A stretch of 64,000 nt of DNA from Pinus tabuliformis (taxonomy: Eukaryota; Streptophyta; Pinopsida; Pinales; Pinaceae), in assembly GCA_031772625.1 (NCBI GenBank), contig CM062816.1:835162033-835226032 (forward strand), in the 5' to 3' direction. Positions 35,790 to 48,250 of this stretch are shown here, one piece after another. A model generated the notes under the pieces. The model was not told the DNA's origin. It saw only the letters and a list, made by a program, of their open reading frames with translations, and searched no databases. Position 1 is the stretch's first letter. Each line of letters starts with the position of its first letter. Made by a program: the position numbers and the translations under genes.

Positions 35790-36600
35790 ATGGCAGTCAA
35801 TGGATTAAGGGATCAAGACAAATTGGATGGAGCATCCAATGTTGTCATTTGGAAGGCCAGGATCCTAGCAGTCATAGACAAGAATCACATCAATGACTAT
35901 GCCTTGAAGGTAGTTGTTGTTCTGGTCGACGTTGATCCGCTGCAAAAGTACAAGGAGGCCCAGGCGAAGGCTAAATGCATGATTCTAGACGGGGTCAAAG
36001 ATCATGTGGTCCCACACATTGCTGAGAAGGAAACAACAAGGGAGATGTGGGAGACGTTGACCACCTTGTACCAAGGGACTTCTGTTCAACGGAAGATGCT
36101 ATTGGAGAATCAACTGAGACAGTACTAGATGCAGAAGGGAGAAGAGATCGATCCCTTCCTTCTCAGGTTGCAAGGGATTCGAGACTAGTTGACTTCCGTG
36201 GGGTCTACACCAGATCTTGAGTTCATGGTTAGGACTTCCTTGAATGCAGTCACCGAAGACTGGGAGACATTTGTCCAAAGTATCTTGGGCAGAGCTTCTC
36301 TCCCCAGTTGGGAGGAAATGTGGGCAACTCTTCGACAGGAAGAGATCAGGAGGCTGACCAAGGCAAGAAGTAGCGACAAAGGAGCCTGGGTCAAGAAGGA
36401 GGAGGAGGAGGATGCAATTCTTGCATCATCGGGATAGCATGGACAGTAAAAAAGGAAGAAAAAGGATATATCCAAGGTCAGATGATTCAGGTGTGGTGAA
36501 CTAGGACAATTTGACTCGAAGGCTGCTCTAGCGAAAGCCGACAAGGAAGATGATGACGAGGATTGTGCCATGAGTGCTCATGCACCTCTGGAGAAGAGGT
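35790..36600 (+). pseudogene. Copia-type gag of family B (fossil)
   Basis: Opens MAVNGLRDQDKLDGASNVVI, then AKCMILDGVKDHVVPHIAEK and MWETLTTLYQGTSVQRKMLL, a UBN2-type Copia gag. A further segment has SLNAVTEDWETFVQSILGRA, and an acidic/knuckle-like remnant lies near 36480-36600. Distinct from the family A gag, though built on the same plan. Broken; no pol follows. Confidence 0.85.
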
Positions 36601-37203
36601 GGGGCGACATCGAGCTGTAGTCAGGAGGACCAAACAGGGGAAGGATCCTTGAGTTGCCCAAACTCTTGGATCACATATGGCTATGGGAGCCCTTAATGAC
36701 AGTAGTAGAATGACGAGAGTCAGTTGGTGCGAGGGATGATGGAGCAACAGTGGCAGAGCTAGAGTGCCAAAGTCTGAAGCAACGCAGTAGAGTGTTGCAA
36801 CAGTGCAGGAGGCACAGAGCAGATACAACAACAACACAATAGCATCAGAGGGTCAACACAGATTAGCAGCAGAGGTAGCTTCAGCATCACGAGGTATCTA
36901 GACTGACCAACATGTCAGCTTTTGGGTGGCTTTTCAGTTGCTTACTTCTCAGCAACTGAGTTGCAGTGCAACAATTAGCAATGGCAGTGCTATGGGCAAC
37001 ATGATGCAACATATTAAGAGGGAGTTGCGGTATAGATGCAACAGTGACAGTGACAGTGTCATGGGCAGCAGTACAGATTGCAATAACGCAGTGGATGAAG
37101 GGCAGCAGGTTGAGCATCAATAGCGTAGAGAATCGATGTCGTGGATCAGTGTGATACTTCTGCTGGGAAGTATTGCTAGAGCACATTCCTCGCTAAGAGG
37201 GAG
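36601..37203 (+). other. Family B interior, non-coding
   Basis: GCAG/CAGTG-rich low-complexity sequence (for example AGTGACAGTGACAGTG near 37045). It ends in the polypurine tract AAGAGGGAG. No gene seen. Confidence 0.6.
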
Positions 37204-38351
37204 TTTTGATTTTTGGGTAGGATCGGATGTGCTCTAGCTCCAAAATTTTGGGAGGGGCTAGAACACATGAGATCTCCAAGACCCTGAAATTGTTTGGAGA
37301 AATTCCACCCGGATTGTATTTTATTAAAATAATTAATATTTTTAATGGGGTTCCTAAGTTTAAACTTAGGAAAATAAAAATATTAATGTGTATTAATGAA
37401 AATGTGGGTGAGAAGTTTCTAAGAGACGATGATCAAGTCTAATTTAATCTTAGTCGTTGATTAGAGACTTAATCTCGGTTGTTGATTCATCAACAGAAAA
37501 AGTATAAGAGGAGGCTTGATGGTCAGTTGGAGATACATTGAGTGATCAAATCAATTTGATTTTTCTAGGGCGTGGTTTGCTGAGAATATCGAACTGGTGA
37601 TTTGAGTTGCAGCAGAGGGGCAGGGATAGTTGGGGTTGGAGGATCTTCTCCGGGACCACGAATACACAACAGAGAGAGGCAGAGATAAGCCAGAGGAGGC
37701 AACACAACTAGGGAGGCTGATGCTGGGCTAGGAGGGCCCACACATTGCTTGACGCAGTGCCAATGTAGGGGGATAGTTGTCCTCCTACAGAACTCCGAAT
37801 TCGGTCGAGGAGCAGCAGGATCAACCGAGAACGCTGACGTCAGAGCTCCAGGAGGCATAGGAGGCAACACAAAGCTTATGCAGAGTCTCAAAGTGCCCCA
37901 CGCTAGCCCACGGAGCTACTGTGAAGGGGCAACGCAGTTGTAGATCGGATAGTCAGTCCAGTTGCCGTATCGGAGGGATTTTACTGGGTGAAGTGAGGTA
38001 ATCTCACTCAGGTATCTGCCAGTATATTTTATCTCTGTAACTGGATAGCCGAGAGGGCATCCAGAGTTGTATTCAGAACTACTGCTTAATAATAGAAAAC
38101 ACTCAGAGCTGCTACACCAGTTTTCCCGCATTGGGTTTTTCCGGGGACGTTTGTCCAAAAAGAACGGTGTCTCTTGTGTGTTTGTCTCATATCTATTTCA
38201 GTTTATGATTTGTATGTTAGTGTAGTTTGCAGTAGTGTTTTTCATCATTTTTTAAATAATTAAATAATTTGTTGAGTGTAAAAACAAGTAGGAGATAATA
38301 AACTAGTGATTGCAGTAGGATTTATGATGTGTAGATTCAGAAATTCTCACA
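37204..38351 (+). repeat. 3' LTR of family B element, 1148 bp
   Basis: Its ends are fixed by comparison with the solo LTR 11429-12585. TATA-like AGTATAAGAGGAGG near 37500; ends AGAAATTCTCACA. Confidence 0.9.
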
Positions 38352-38590
38352 GGTCCTATACTACCTTCAGCAAATGATGAGAAAACTCCTCCTCCTTACT
38401 TCTTCTATCTCCCTCATTCTCTGCCATGTTTGTTTCCACAACCTCTAGTTCAGTTATCATGGGATCTGGAGTAATCTGTTTCTCTACTCTTGTACCTCTG
38501 TCTTCGGTAAGTCACGTTTTGCCTATCCTCTGGTGTCATAGGCTGCGTTGCTCCCACAGGATGGACCAAGTCTATGAACTATGATACCAC
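38352..38590 (-). other. Gypsy leader and gag start region (fossil)
   Basis: Between the primer site at 38590 and the inserted family B element. On the minus strand it reads as the Gypsy leader and a short gag N-terminal remnant (MAENEGDRRSKEEEF). No other feature. Confidence 0.6.
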
Positions 38591-39726
38591 TGTAATATTC
38601 CTAGGGAATTCTTGTAGTAAATAACAAAGCAAACATAGACATAAAAACCACGAAAATCAAACACAAATCAGTCCATGAGTTTGCACCAAAAATTGCGTTG
38701 CTGAGCCATTTTATTATAAAATCAAGAGGGTACAATGTGGTGTTGGAAAGTGTGCACCTGGGCTTGCTCAAGGCAAGCTAGCTAAGCCCAAGTGAATAAT
38801 AAGAAGTCCCTCTCACATCTGTTGCTGCTCTCTCCTGGCTCTGCGCTGATTTGCCCAGAAAATATGCTGCTAGCTGTAAAGAACTGCTGCTAGGGCCTCT
38901 TGCGGTGCTTAGAAAATTTCGGGAAATTAACCCCGAGCTCTCCACCAAATACCCAAAATAACCCACGAAGGAATTGGCTTATGGTTGACCTTGGAATTTC
39001 GGCCCTCTTTTCCCTCTATGGCTTTGCTGTTGGGTAATTCGACCCACCTGTCAATTCTGTTGCAAAAAGCCCTCAAAATAGCTGCAATCTCCAAGCAAAC
39101 ACTCTCTCGGGCTCCTCCTCAAATCTCAGGCCCAAACTCCCTTGACTCCTCAACCTCCAAGCATAACTCCTCCAAGCACTGCGTAGTCCCTACGTTGCTG
39201 CTACTGAATCCTCCCCACAAACTCGCACTCCCACTGTTGGAACAAACTGAAATGGATGGAACTCCCTCCTTGGGCTGGCACTCGAAGTCCACCGAAGCAA
39301 GGGTTGAGATTTCCGCTCGGAAACACTCGTGTGCTAAACAACACTTGCAGACTTGGCTTCAGCTCAAGCGTGCTATGTCAAAGACAATTTTTCTCAAAGA
39401 TGAATGAATGCCAAAATGAGTGCCTTTCCTTCCTTTTTGTCAAAGTGCCTCCAACGTGCTCATGTGGGCCCAACTCGATTTCCTCCCACCGAATTTCCTC
39501 CAATGCATGCATACTTCTCATGTGGGCCACAATTCTCCATGGGTGGCCCCCACGCTCCACTAGAGGCTCGATATTTCCCTTCCATCTCTAATGTTTGGGG
39601 CTTGCTTTAATAAAAAATCAATGTGGGGCCTCTAAACCCACATTTCCTAAGTGCAAACATGAATTAAGACAAAATTGGCCAAAATTGATATTTCACTTAG
39701 CAATAATGCTTAGTGGGAATATCACA
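38591..39726 (-). repeat. 5' LTR of Gypsy element, 1136 bp
   Basis: TGTAATATTCCTAGGG to GGGAATATCACA, preceded on the left by GATACCAC (primer site complement). Pairs with 28461-29597. Confidence 0.93.
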
Positions 39727-39731
39727 TGACC

Positions 39732-41513
39732 ATCACTAAGATGAAATGCATACAAGAATTGTACATACCTTTATCACCCTAGCTGATCTCCATCATTGCC
39801 TTTGCTTCAAGGGATCATGCCTTTTCTAACTCCAATCCTCATATGGTCTTTCAAAATTTTGAATAATGAACTCAAATCTTTGTCCTCCAAGCACAGAGGT
39901 GTTATTCATTTTAAGCTTCAACGTCAAATGGATCGGTTTTATGGTAGAAGTGAAGCATCAAGGTGTCATCAAAGGTCTGTTGTGTAGGTTATGATCTTTC
40001 TGTAATATAGATTATTCTCTTTAGGTCATCATATAGCAAAGTCACAGTCATCAGGTCATTGTAAACGCCATTTCTCTAAGTCACTGAGGTCAATGTTATG
40101 AAGACAAACTATACATCAGAGTGTCATTGCCATATAAAGGGTCATTGTTATTACCAAGTAGATCACTGCCATCATCAAGGTTACTCTCACGGTCAAGTAG
40201 ATCACTATCATCATTGAGGTCACCATCATGTTCACTGATGTCACATATTCAGAGCAATGTCACATATAGAGAAGATCACTGTGTTATCCATCTAGGACAT
40301 TGTATACATGTAGATCATTGTTCTCCATCTAGTTGAGGTTACTGCCATATACAGGTTTTTATCATATTAAGGATCTCATATATAACTGTCATTATAAGAG
40401 CATAGTCATCGTCATCAAGACTATATCAGGTCACAACTATACATACTAGATCACTACCATATTGTGTCATCAAGATAACAAGGTGACTGTCATCACATAT
40501 CATCATAAGAGCAAGGTCACTGTCATACTAACATCACAGGTATCATTGCCAAAGATCAAATATATATGAGCTATCATAGAGAATGTATAAGTGACACCAT
40601 AGTGATTTTATGCGAGCTGCAGGACTGGCCATAGAGCGAGCCACAAAGGTATGTAAAAGGGCCATCAATGAATCACTATTGTGAGTAAGAGTCACTGTAT
40701 AGTAATGTGATGCTATTGTAGAGAGAAATGCCACCGCAAAGTATAATGTTCACTGTAGTGATGATGCCATTACAAGCCAAAGAATCATAGAGAGACATCA
40801 ATGTGTGCGAGTCACCAAATACGAGCCACAAAGTTTATTGTCGAGCCATTGCCATAGAGTTTATCATCGAGCTAATACACTGAACAAGCCACTGTAGTAT
40901 GCGTTTAAAGAATGCGAGCCACATAATAGAATATCATTGAAATCCACTGAAGTCCTTGTAGCAAGCTATTGAAAAGATTAAACGAGCCACAAACTCGAGT
41001 CCTCACAGAGATTACAGATGCGATTCCACAGAGAAGTCAATATATGCGAGCTACTGCAATCGATCCACAGGGAGAGTTAGCCATACGAGCTACTGTAATT
41101 GAACCACAAAGAAGTAGATTTGATCCTCCAAGCTACTGCAGTACGAGCCTCTCCAGACCATGGTATATTTAATGTGATCCACTGTATAGAAGAAGATCCG
41201 AGCCACTAAACATTTTGTAGAGTGTGAGCCAAGTATAGAATGCAGACCAAAGAAGAATAAGCGAGGCACATAAAAATATACAACAAATCTTCACATCAGG
41301 CTCTTCTTTACGTTACAGAGGTTAGGATAATGTATTTATATGCTCAGAATCTTGTTAAATACATAGAGACAAAAGCTACAACAATTTGTCAACTTAATCC
41401 AACAAAAACCACAAAGAGAGATTCAAAGACCTTCAAGGATGCAACAAATTTCAAATCTTTTTGATTTGAATGCCAACAAAATGTGATCTTCAGGTCTCCT
41501 TCTTCAAACCTTA
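39732..41513 (-). other. Interior of family A element, degenerate minisatellite
   Basis: 39990-40560 is dominated by variants of TCACTGTCATCA and AAGGTCACT; 40600-41270 by variants of GAGCCAC(T/A)GTA. Periods are irregular (about 25-45 bp). No coding frame. The tail next to the primer site (41380-41513) is ordinary leader sequence. Confidence 0.65.
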
Positions 41514-41525
41514 GCTCTGATACCA

Positions 41526-42320
41526 TGTTAAGAAATCAATGTGTTTATGTATTAGGGTTGATTTCTCTTAGCATGGTAATTATTTGTGAATTTTTTGGCT
41601 TATTTTTTATTTTAATATGTTATTTTCTTCAAACAATTACCAAAACATAAACATGAAGATCACAAAAAAAAATGACAATGAACACAAAATATAGGCTCCA
41701 AGCGAGGGAAAAACCCCTCCAAGGCGAAAACTCATAAAATCTCTTCTTCTTAAAGAATTAGAACAAAATGAGAAATCCAAGACACAAATCCAAAATCCAC
41801 AGAAAATTAGCACTTGTTTCAGACATTTTGTAGCCCAGAAAAATTGCATTATTTCACATCTTTTGTAGCCCAGGAAGCTCACATGTTTTCAGATCTTTTG
41901 TAGCCCAGGAAGCTCGCACTTTACTTCAGAACTTTGCATATTTCTGCCTCAAAATACGTCACAGATAGTCCGAGTTGCTTGCCCAATTGGAAGAGGATGC
42001 ATGCCTATATATAGTTGTTCTCATACGCGAAAAGACACAACTTTTCATTGAGCCACCTGGCCATCCAGGGAGGCCGACTTGGCTTCTTGAAGTGATTTTA
42101 CCCAAATTACATTTTCAGAAATTCTTTTGCCTTTTTCTTCACAATAGGTCCAGATAGGACTTTGAGTCTTTGACTCAACAAATCCTAGAAGCATGAAAAA
42201 CATGCTTAACTAATAATTTCTTTTTCTCTTTTTCTTCTTTTTTGCTTTTTACATAAAATACATAATGATACAAGTATAATAAAAATTTATGAAGACCGAA
42301 CCTAGTTACAATTTCCAACA
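41526..42320 (-). repeat. 5' LTR of family A element, 795 bp
   Basis: TGTTAAGAAATCAATG to AATTTCCAACA; primer site complement GCTCTGATACCA at 41514-41525. The last 40 bp (GACCGAACCTAGTTACA) match the family A LTR start. LTR hairpin complement AACCCCTCCAAGGCGAAAAC near 41709. Shorter than other family A LTRs. Confidence 0.85.
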
Positions 42321-43652
42321 AGTTGTTTATTAAAGTTATTGGAGATGTAGGTGTCGATTCTTTTGTGCAAACTAGTACAAATAATGCACCTGTTTTCAAG
42401 GTTGCTAGCATGGTTGTGGAAGCTAAATACCCTCAAATATTTTGGACACCTTGCATTGTTCATTCTTTGAATTTAGCACTTAAATATATTGTTTCAGATG
42501 TGGATTGGAAGTCTAATTGAGGATGCACAACATATTTTCAATTTTGTACAAACCATACCAATGCCCTCGCAATCTATAAAGAGTACACACATCTAGCATT
42601 GTTGAAGATTGCAGATACATGGTTTGCCTCCTCACTCATCATGATTAAGAGGTTAAGGGAGGTCAAGACTACTCTTGGGTCCATGTTTATTTCAGAGTTT
42701 TGGTTTTTTTTGGAGAAAGACAGATCAAGCTTCTTCAAAATGGGTCAAGGATGTTAGATGATGGTTGGTGGGAGAGGGTAGATCTCACCACAAAGATCAT
42801 GAACTCTATCATCTCTTGGAAGTGGTTTGCAAACATGGACCAACCCATCCTAGGAGAGGTTTATGAGGGGTGGGATTCCATGATTGAGTCCGTGAAGGCC
42901 ATCATTTTACAGAATGAGTGCCCTAAATATGGGACATCATTAATGACCTTTTTCACCACCATACATGATATTCTTGGCAACAGGCGAGATAAGAATTGAA
43001 CGCCTTTGCATTTCTTGGATCACTTTTGAATCCAAAATGCTACAACAATGATTGGCTCAATGATGGGCCTTAACACAAATTCCCTCTTCACATGAATTGT
43101 GAGATTCACAGGGGAGGAAGGATGAATTTAGATGAATATATGAGGATAGAGCATCCCTAGATGAGGTGGAAGGGTTCGTAGAGTTTTCCACTGGCATTGG
43201 GAGATTTGGAGGCTATGATGTGCTTAGAGACAGGGTTACTTAGAAGCCTGATGCTTGGTGGACAACGCATGGGGTAGCATGCCCTCTTCGACCACAATTA
43301 GCCATGAGGCTCCTCTCTCAAGTTACTTCATCCTCTTGTTGAGAGAGAAAATTGGAGCACATATTAGAATTTGTATAGTTTTGAAGAAGAGCAAGCTTGA
43401 GCAGTCTAAGGTAGAGACAATGGTGATGTGCACACCAACCTTTGTCTTAGTTACAACCAGAGGGAGGAGTCGTTGGAGGGAAAGATAAAGTTGTGGGATG
43501 TGTTTCTTAATGATATGGGTTTGGATAGTAATGTTGAATTGGCATTGGCTAACTTGGATCTTAATGAACCAATTCTAGAGATGATCCCTTTTGATAATGA
43601 TGAACCTTTTGAGTGGTCATCCTCCACACCAACATATGCAAATATTGGATTG
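42321..43652 (+). pseudogene. hAT transposase remnant, older type
   Basis: Starts within DUF659 (VIGDVGVDSFVQTSTNNAPV, IFWTPCIVHSLNLALKY), continues through LALLKIADTWFASSLIMIKR and AWWTTHGVACPLRPQLAMRL, the hATC dimerisation region, to the tail NDMGLDSNVELALANLDLNE. It has frame changes and stops throughout, no N-terminus (it abuts the LTR at 42320), and its 3' tail continues at 48769-48788 beyond hAT-2. The tail matches the minus-strand transposase tail in the element 47124-48503, pointing to one family. Differs from hAT-1/hAT-2, which have a SGCERNWS-type C-terminus. Confidence 0.8.
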
Positions 43653-44426
43653 GTATATAGCATAGTTTTAAAAACCGGCCAGTTCAAACTGGAAATCGGC
43701 CAAATTGGTCGATTAGCTAAGCTTAGGACCGAACCGGTCCAATAAATCAAATCCATATGCCAGCGAGGACCGGTCGATTAGCTAAGCTTAGGACCGAACC
43801 GGTCCAATAAATCAAATCCATATGCCAGTGAGGACCGGTTAGGTGCCAAATCGACCAATTTTTTACCAAATTGTCCAGCTTGGCACCTAACCGGTCTTGA
43901 CTGGCCGATTTTGTCACAAACTCGCTGGTTTGGTTGGTGCGCTGGTGGACAGATATATGGGGCCCATGGGTGGTTTTTTTGGGTGGTTTTGAGGAAACCG
44001 TGGGCAACTTTCCCTCCAAATCTACCCCCCTAAACTTATAAAAGCAAGTCCAAGCTCCCATTTACCTCACACATTTGATTTCTGGTGTTTGTGAGAGTTT
44101 GAAAGCTTGGATAGTGCTACAACAACCTTGAGTTTTGGAGTAGCAACAAGAAGTTTGGAGGTTCTTTGTCATCTTGGAGGAGCTTTCTAGTGTAGTTGGC
44201 ATCTTTGAGAGGAGGCTTCATCAACTAGTTTTTATTTCCAACCTTCTAGGTATGGTTTTTCCCTTAAAAATTTCTAGATTTCATTGTTGTCTCTGTTTTT
44301 AATTTTTTCCCTCTTTCAAGTTAAAAAACATCAAGGAAGAAGGATAGTAGTTGATCATAGGTTTTGCATTTTTCTATTTTATTTGCAGATCTCTTTCCTT
44401 CCAAATCTGAAATTTCACCATCCATT

Positions 44427-46996
44427 ATGGCTCCAAAATCCAAAGATGCTGCATGGGTTCACTGTGATGTTGTTGATGGAAAAATGTTGTGCAAATATTG
44501 CAAGCACCCACTGTGAGGAGGGGTTATTTATAGGTTGAAATAACACTTGGCTTGTATAAGAGGCCAAGTAACCCCCTGTGATGCACCAGATAAGGTGATA
44601 GGGCCTATTAGGAAAGAATATCTTGAAAAGTTTGAGAAGTATCAGAAGGCAAGGCTAGAGATGAAATTGCAAGGAAGAAGGAACTTGCAGAAGCTATGGC
44701 TAGGAGAGAAGCAAGTGGGTATGATGATTTTGACCTTGAAGACTCCTCCTCTATCCCTTCCACCAATCTCCATGACCCCTTCCATTATGTTCCTCCCCCT
44801 TGGGTCTCACTCTCAACCTCAAGGCCAAGCCAAAGGTAAAAAAAAGGAAGAGCATTAAGAGCTATTTCACACCTTCCTACACCTCTGCCTCTACTACTGC
44901 TAGTGCCACTGCCTCCCAACCAAGCCTATGTCAACCCACCTTGGATGCTCATTGGAAAAGGAAATGCAGAGATGTTGCTTTTGAATACATTGCTAGATGT
45001 TGGAACTTGGTATGATGCAGATATCCCCTTTAATGTTGCTCGCTCACCTTCTTACCAAGCTATGTGGGATGCTGTTATCGCTGCAAGAAAGGGCTTCAAA
45101 CATCAAAGGCCCTTCTATGCATGACTTGAGGGGAACTCTTTTGCAAAGAGAGGTTGCATCCATTGGAGAATATTTGAAGGAATTTAAAGAGTCATGGGCC
45201 AAACTGGTTGTGCTCCATCATGCTATATGGATGGACTAATGGAAAAACCGCACTATTATAAATTTCCTTGTCTCTTGCCCTCAAGGAACCATGTTTTTGA
45301 GATTGGTTGATGCATCTGATAGGGTGAAAGGTGCCAACCTATTATTTGAGCTTTTGGACGAGATTGTTACAACAATATGGGAACATAATGTGGTGAAGGT
45401 CATCACCGATAATGCCTCAAACTATGTTCTTGCTGGAAAGATGCTAGAGGCCAAATATAGGACCATATTTTGGACCCCATGCTCTGCACATTGCATAGAC
45501 CTCATGCTTGAGGACATAGGAAAGTGGAGTGTGTAAAAAACACTCTAAAGCATGTCAAGAGTATCACAAAACACATCTACAACCACTCATGGGTATTGAG
45601 ACTAAAGAGGGAAAACATTGGGGGCAAGGAGCTTGTTAGGCCCGCCATCACGAGATTTGCAACTCACTTCTTCACATTGCACTCTCTTACTTCCCAACAA
45701 AGCTTGCATAAAATGTTTTCCAATGATGATTAGAATTCATCTCAGCGGGCTCATAGAGAAGATGGAAAAGACACCAAAAAGAAAGTTTTTGACAACACTT
45801 TTTGGAAAAAAGTAGTAGAAGTTGTGAAAATTGGTGAGCCCCTTGTTAAGGTGTTACAATTAGTGGATGGGGAAAAATTGGCCATGGGCTACATCTATGA
45901 GGATATGGATAAGGCAAAGGAGTAGATACAAACAACCTACTAGGACAAACTTACAAAGTAGGTAAATATGGGCCTATTTGGGAGATCATTGATAACAGAT
46001 GGAACAATCAACTCCATCGTCCTATACATGCAACTGGGTATTTCCTGAACACAAAGTAGCATTATAAAGCTATGCTAGGTGAAGATTATACTAGGGAGGT
46101 CAGAGATGGGTTGTACGAGTGCTTGGATCGCATGGTACTTGATGAGCCACAACAATTGGAAAGACATCAACAACTCACCACTTTCTCTAGGGCCATAGGT
46201 ACATTTGGCAAAAATCTGGCAAAGATTGCAAGAGATGTGGATCAACCAGGTAAGCAATTCCAATTTATTTGATTTTTTGTTGTTTTAAAGTTCAATTGTT
46301 TAAAATTGAAGCTGTAATTTGTATTTTGTAAATTGTTCAAACTTACCATCTAAATTGTTGAATAATGAACTAACTCTAGTCTTTGTCTTTGTAGCACATT
46401 GGTGGGAGTCATTTGGAAGCCAATGTCCTCAACTGCAAAAGTTTGCAGTTAGAGTTCTCAGCCAAACTTGTAGTGCTTCTGGGTGTGAGCGCAATTGGTC
46501 TGTTTTTGAACGGATTCACACGAAGAAGAGAAATCGTTTGGAACAAAAATGATTAAATGATCTTGTCTTCGTGCAGTACAACCTTCGACTAAGGTGCAAC
46601 TAGTTGTTGAACAAAAGACCTGATACAGATCCCATTGTGTTGGATGATATTGATCCAACTTCAAAATGGGTGGAGGAGACTCATCCAATTGAGTTTGATG
46701 TTGATTTTGATATTGATGCCATGGAGTTGGGGGATGTTGATCCCAATGCAGATCTGGTAGTTGAACCAGTAGCTGGAGGAAGCAAACCATCGAGACCAAG
46801 CATGGCACATGGTATTGGTGAAGGGAGTAGTAGTTGTGCAACTTGGCCAACTCGTGCTTCTAGTTTTGTTAAGCCTAGTACTACTATTGAGGTTGGAGAG
46901 GAGTGTGAGGAGTCCTCAGACTCTGAGCCAAATGATGTTTATGTAGCTCCTGCCAATGATCCCATGTCTAGTAGTGGTGATGAGTTTGATGAGTGA
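44427..46996 (+). pseudogene. hAT-2 transposase (BED, DUF659, hATC), decayed
   Basis: ATG at 44427 opens MAPKSKDAAWVHCDVVDGKM and the BED finger LCKYCKHPL, with in-frame stops at about 44514 and 44541. Frame changes follow in the 44700-45240 stretch, which carries KSIKSYFTPS, LDAHWKRKCRDVAFEYIARC and IPFNVARSPSYQAMW. The DUF659/core segment is LRLVDASDRVKGANLLFELL and VITDNASNYVLAGKMLEAKY (45291-45536). Later come NHSWVLRLKR, the GYFLN region (46020-46060) and DGLYECLDRMV. An intron is well preserved at 46250-46394 (CAG|GTAAGC ... TTTGTAG). The hATC exon starts HWWESFGSQCPQLQKFAVRV and includes SGCERNWSVFERIHTKKRNR. The acidic C-terminal tail ends at 46996. It would have cut and pasted elements with matching ends; now inactive. 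Confidence 0.88.
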
Positions 46997-47642
46997 TCAT
47001 GTTGATCAATGATTTGTAGTAGGCTAGTGGCCTAGTAGCTTGAGTTTTAACATTGTTTTTGGACTCTAGAGGCCATTTAGAGCCTCATTGGTTATATATT
47101 TTGTTGATGATATCATTGATATGCTAAGTCACCTGACACGGGGATTCGGGACACGTAGGATTCGAGATTCGTGGTGTCGGATTCGGACACGCTGACCCCC
47201 CGGAACAGGACACGTTATATATTATTTTATTAAAAATATATATATATATATATATATATTTAAAAAATATACATATATATTAAAAATTAGATATTATCAT
47301 ATTTCTTACACAAATTTTAATTAATAATACAAATTTATTGATTTCAAACATAGATCTTCATCTATAGCTATTAGCATGCATAGTACATACAAAATTCAAA
47401 TAAATGTCAGTGGTACTGGTCACATAAATGATAAATCTATTAAAAATTTAAATCATGATTCATAATTCATAACTGAAAGACAACTTACAACTACAAGATA
47501 GTAAGATAAACACACTGACAATTGTAGTTTTCTCATTAAGTCATCAAATCAAAATGTGTTACATAGGTAGTGTTGGTGCAATGCCAATGGCAAATAGAAA
47601 TAGAGAATATAAAACAACTACAGGTATACAAGCCTCAAGGCA

Positions 47643-47866
47643 TCAATCAACATCAGAATCAGCATCACTGTCCCCATCATCATGGTCCCCACTGCTCTCC
47701 TCTACATCGTCCTACTCCACTGTATCCATAGTCGCCTCTGCATCTGTTGGTATGGAGGTTGACCCCTCTAAGTCATCAAATCTAACAGGCTCTAGCACTG
47801 GATCATTGAGATCCATGTTGGCCAATGCCAACTCAACAGTGGTGTCCAGACCCATATCATCAGGAA
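47643..47866 (-). pseudogene. hAT transposase C-terminal tail, remnant
   Basis: On the minus strand reads DDMGLDTTVELALANMDLND followed by an acidic, Asp/Ser-rich end (GDHDDGDSDADSDVD), with one internal stop. It matches the plus-strand tail NDMGLDSNVELALANLDLNE at 43512-43570. Internal deletion derivatives of hAT elements often keep only such a 3' coding end. Confidence 0.8.
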
Positions 47867-47934
47867 CAGTGTTACTTGGGAGCGGGATCGAAAGCGGGGA
47901 GCGGGAGCGACATATTCAGAAGCTCTTGGTTTGG

Positions 47935-48250
47935 TGCTCTTGATTAAATACGAGTTCCATACCCTAATACATGACAAAATTCAATGGAAACATTGCAATC
48001 CCCCAATCCTAAAATCCTGAAAAACTGACAAGTCTGCTGGATTTTGAATGAAATCTAAAATTCTACTTTCTCCATATGAAATCCAATGAGGCTGGAACCA
48101 CTCTCAAACATCCTGAGTCATTTCATGGTAATGTTGAAAATTTAAATAAAAGGATGAAAATGAAGATTAAAGAGAATGTCACTTTTACTTTAAGAATTTA
48201 ACATTACCATGAATAACATATCAATACTAGGGCCTAGACTTGATCATGAA
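47935..48250 (+). repeat. Shared core module with 90-nt hairpin, copy 2
   Basis: Aligns with copy 1 from GGTGCTCTTGATTAAAT and with copy 3 from AATCCTGAAAAACTGA. The hairpin is at 48123-48212. The extension GGCCTAGACTTGATCAT after the hairpin is shared with copy 3 only. Confidence 0.88.

Larger units (their letters stand above)
34593..38351 (+). mobile_element. Family B Copia-type gag-only element inside the Gypsy (fossil)
   Basis: 5' LTR part 34593-35043, primer site TGGTATCAGAGC at 35044-35055, leader, gag with downstream knuckle remnant (35790-36600), non-coding interior, polypurine tract AAGAGGGAG at 37195-37203, and full 3' LTR 37204-38351. The 5' LTR is much shorter than the 3' LTR (451 against 1148 bp). 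The 5-mer GGTCC occurs at both flanks (34588-34592, 38352-38356). No pol. Broken in several places. Younger than the Gypsy. Confidence 0.85.
28461..39726 (-). mobile_element. Ty3/Gypsy chromovirus, ends complete, with two guests (fossil)
   Basis: LTRs 28461-29597 and 38591-39726 (about 95% alike by eye), target duplication TGAGC (28456-28460) against TGACC (39727-39731), primer site starting TGGTATCA next to 38590, and purine-rich tract GCGAGGAGGAC beside 29597. Gag, protease, reverse transcriptase, RNase H, integrase and a chromodomain-like C-terminus appear in Gypsy order on the minus strand. A hAT-type non-autonomous element (32510-33670) and a family B element (34593-38351) are inserted. 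Broken, with perhaps six or more breaks besides the insertions. Confidence 0.95.
13496..42320 (-). mobile_element. Family A element, minus strand, split by two large insertions (fossil)
   Basis: 5' LTR 41526-42320 with primer site at 41514-41525; the interior runs left through 39732-41513, 28153-28460 and 13496-15015. Two insertions explain the gaps: family A element 15021-28147 (target duplication ATTAG) and Gypsy 28461-39726 (TGAGC/TGACC). The own interior is about 3.6 kb, non-coding, without visible gag or pol, and ends in hairpin-chain sequence homologous to 13057-13460. No 3' LTR seen. It is the oldest of this nest, because it hosts the others. Confidence 0.7.

Noticed and set aside
34588-38356. 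GGTCC on both sides of the family B element as a certain target duplication
   Set aside because: The left LTR piece is far shorter than the 1.15-kb family B LTR, so its left edge is not a natural LTR start; the match may be chance.
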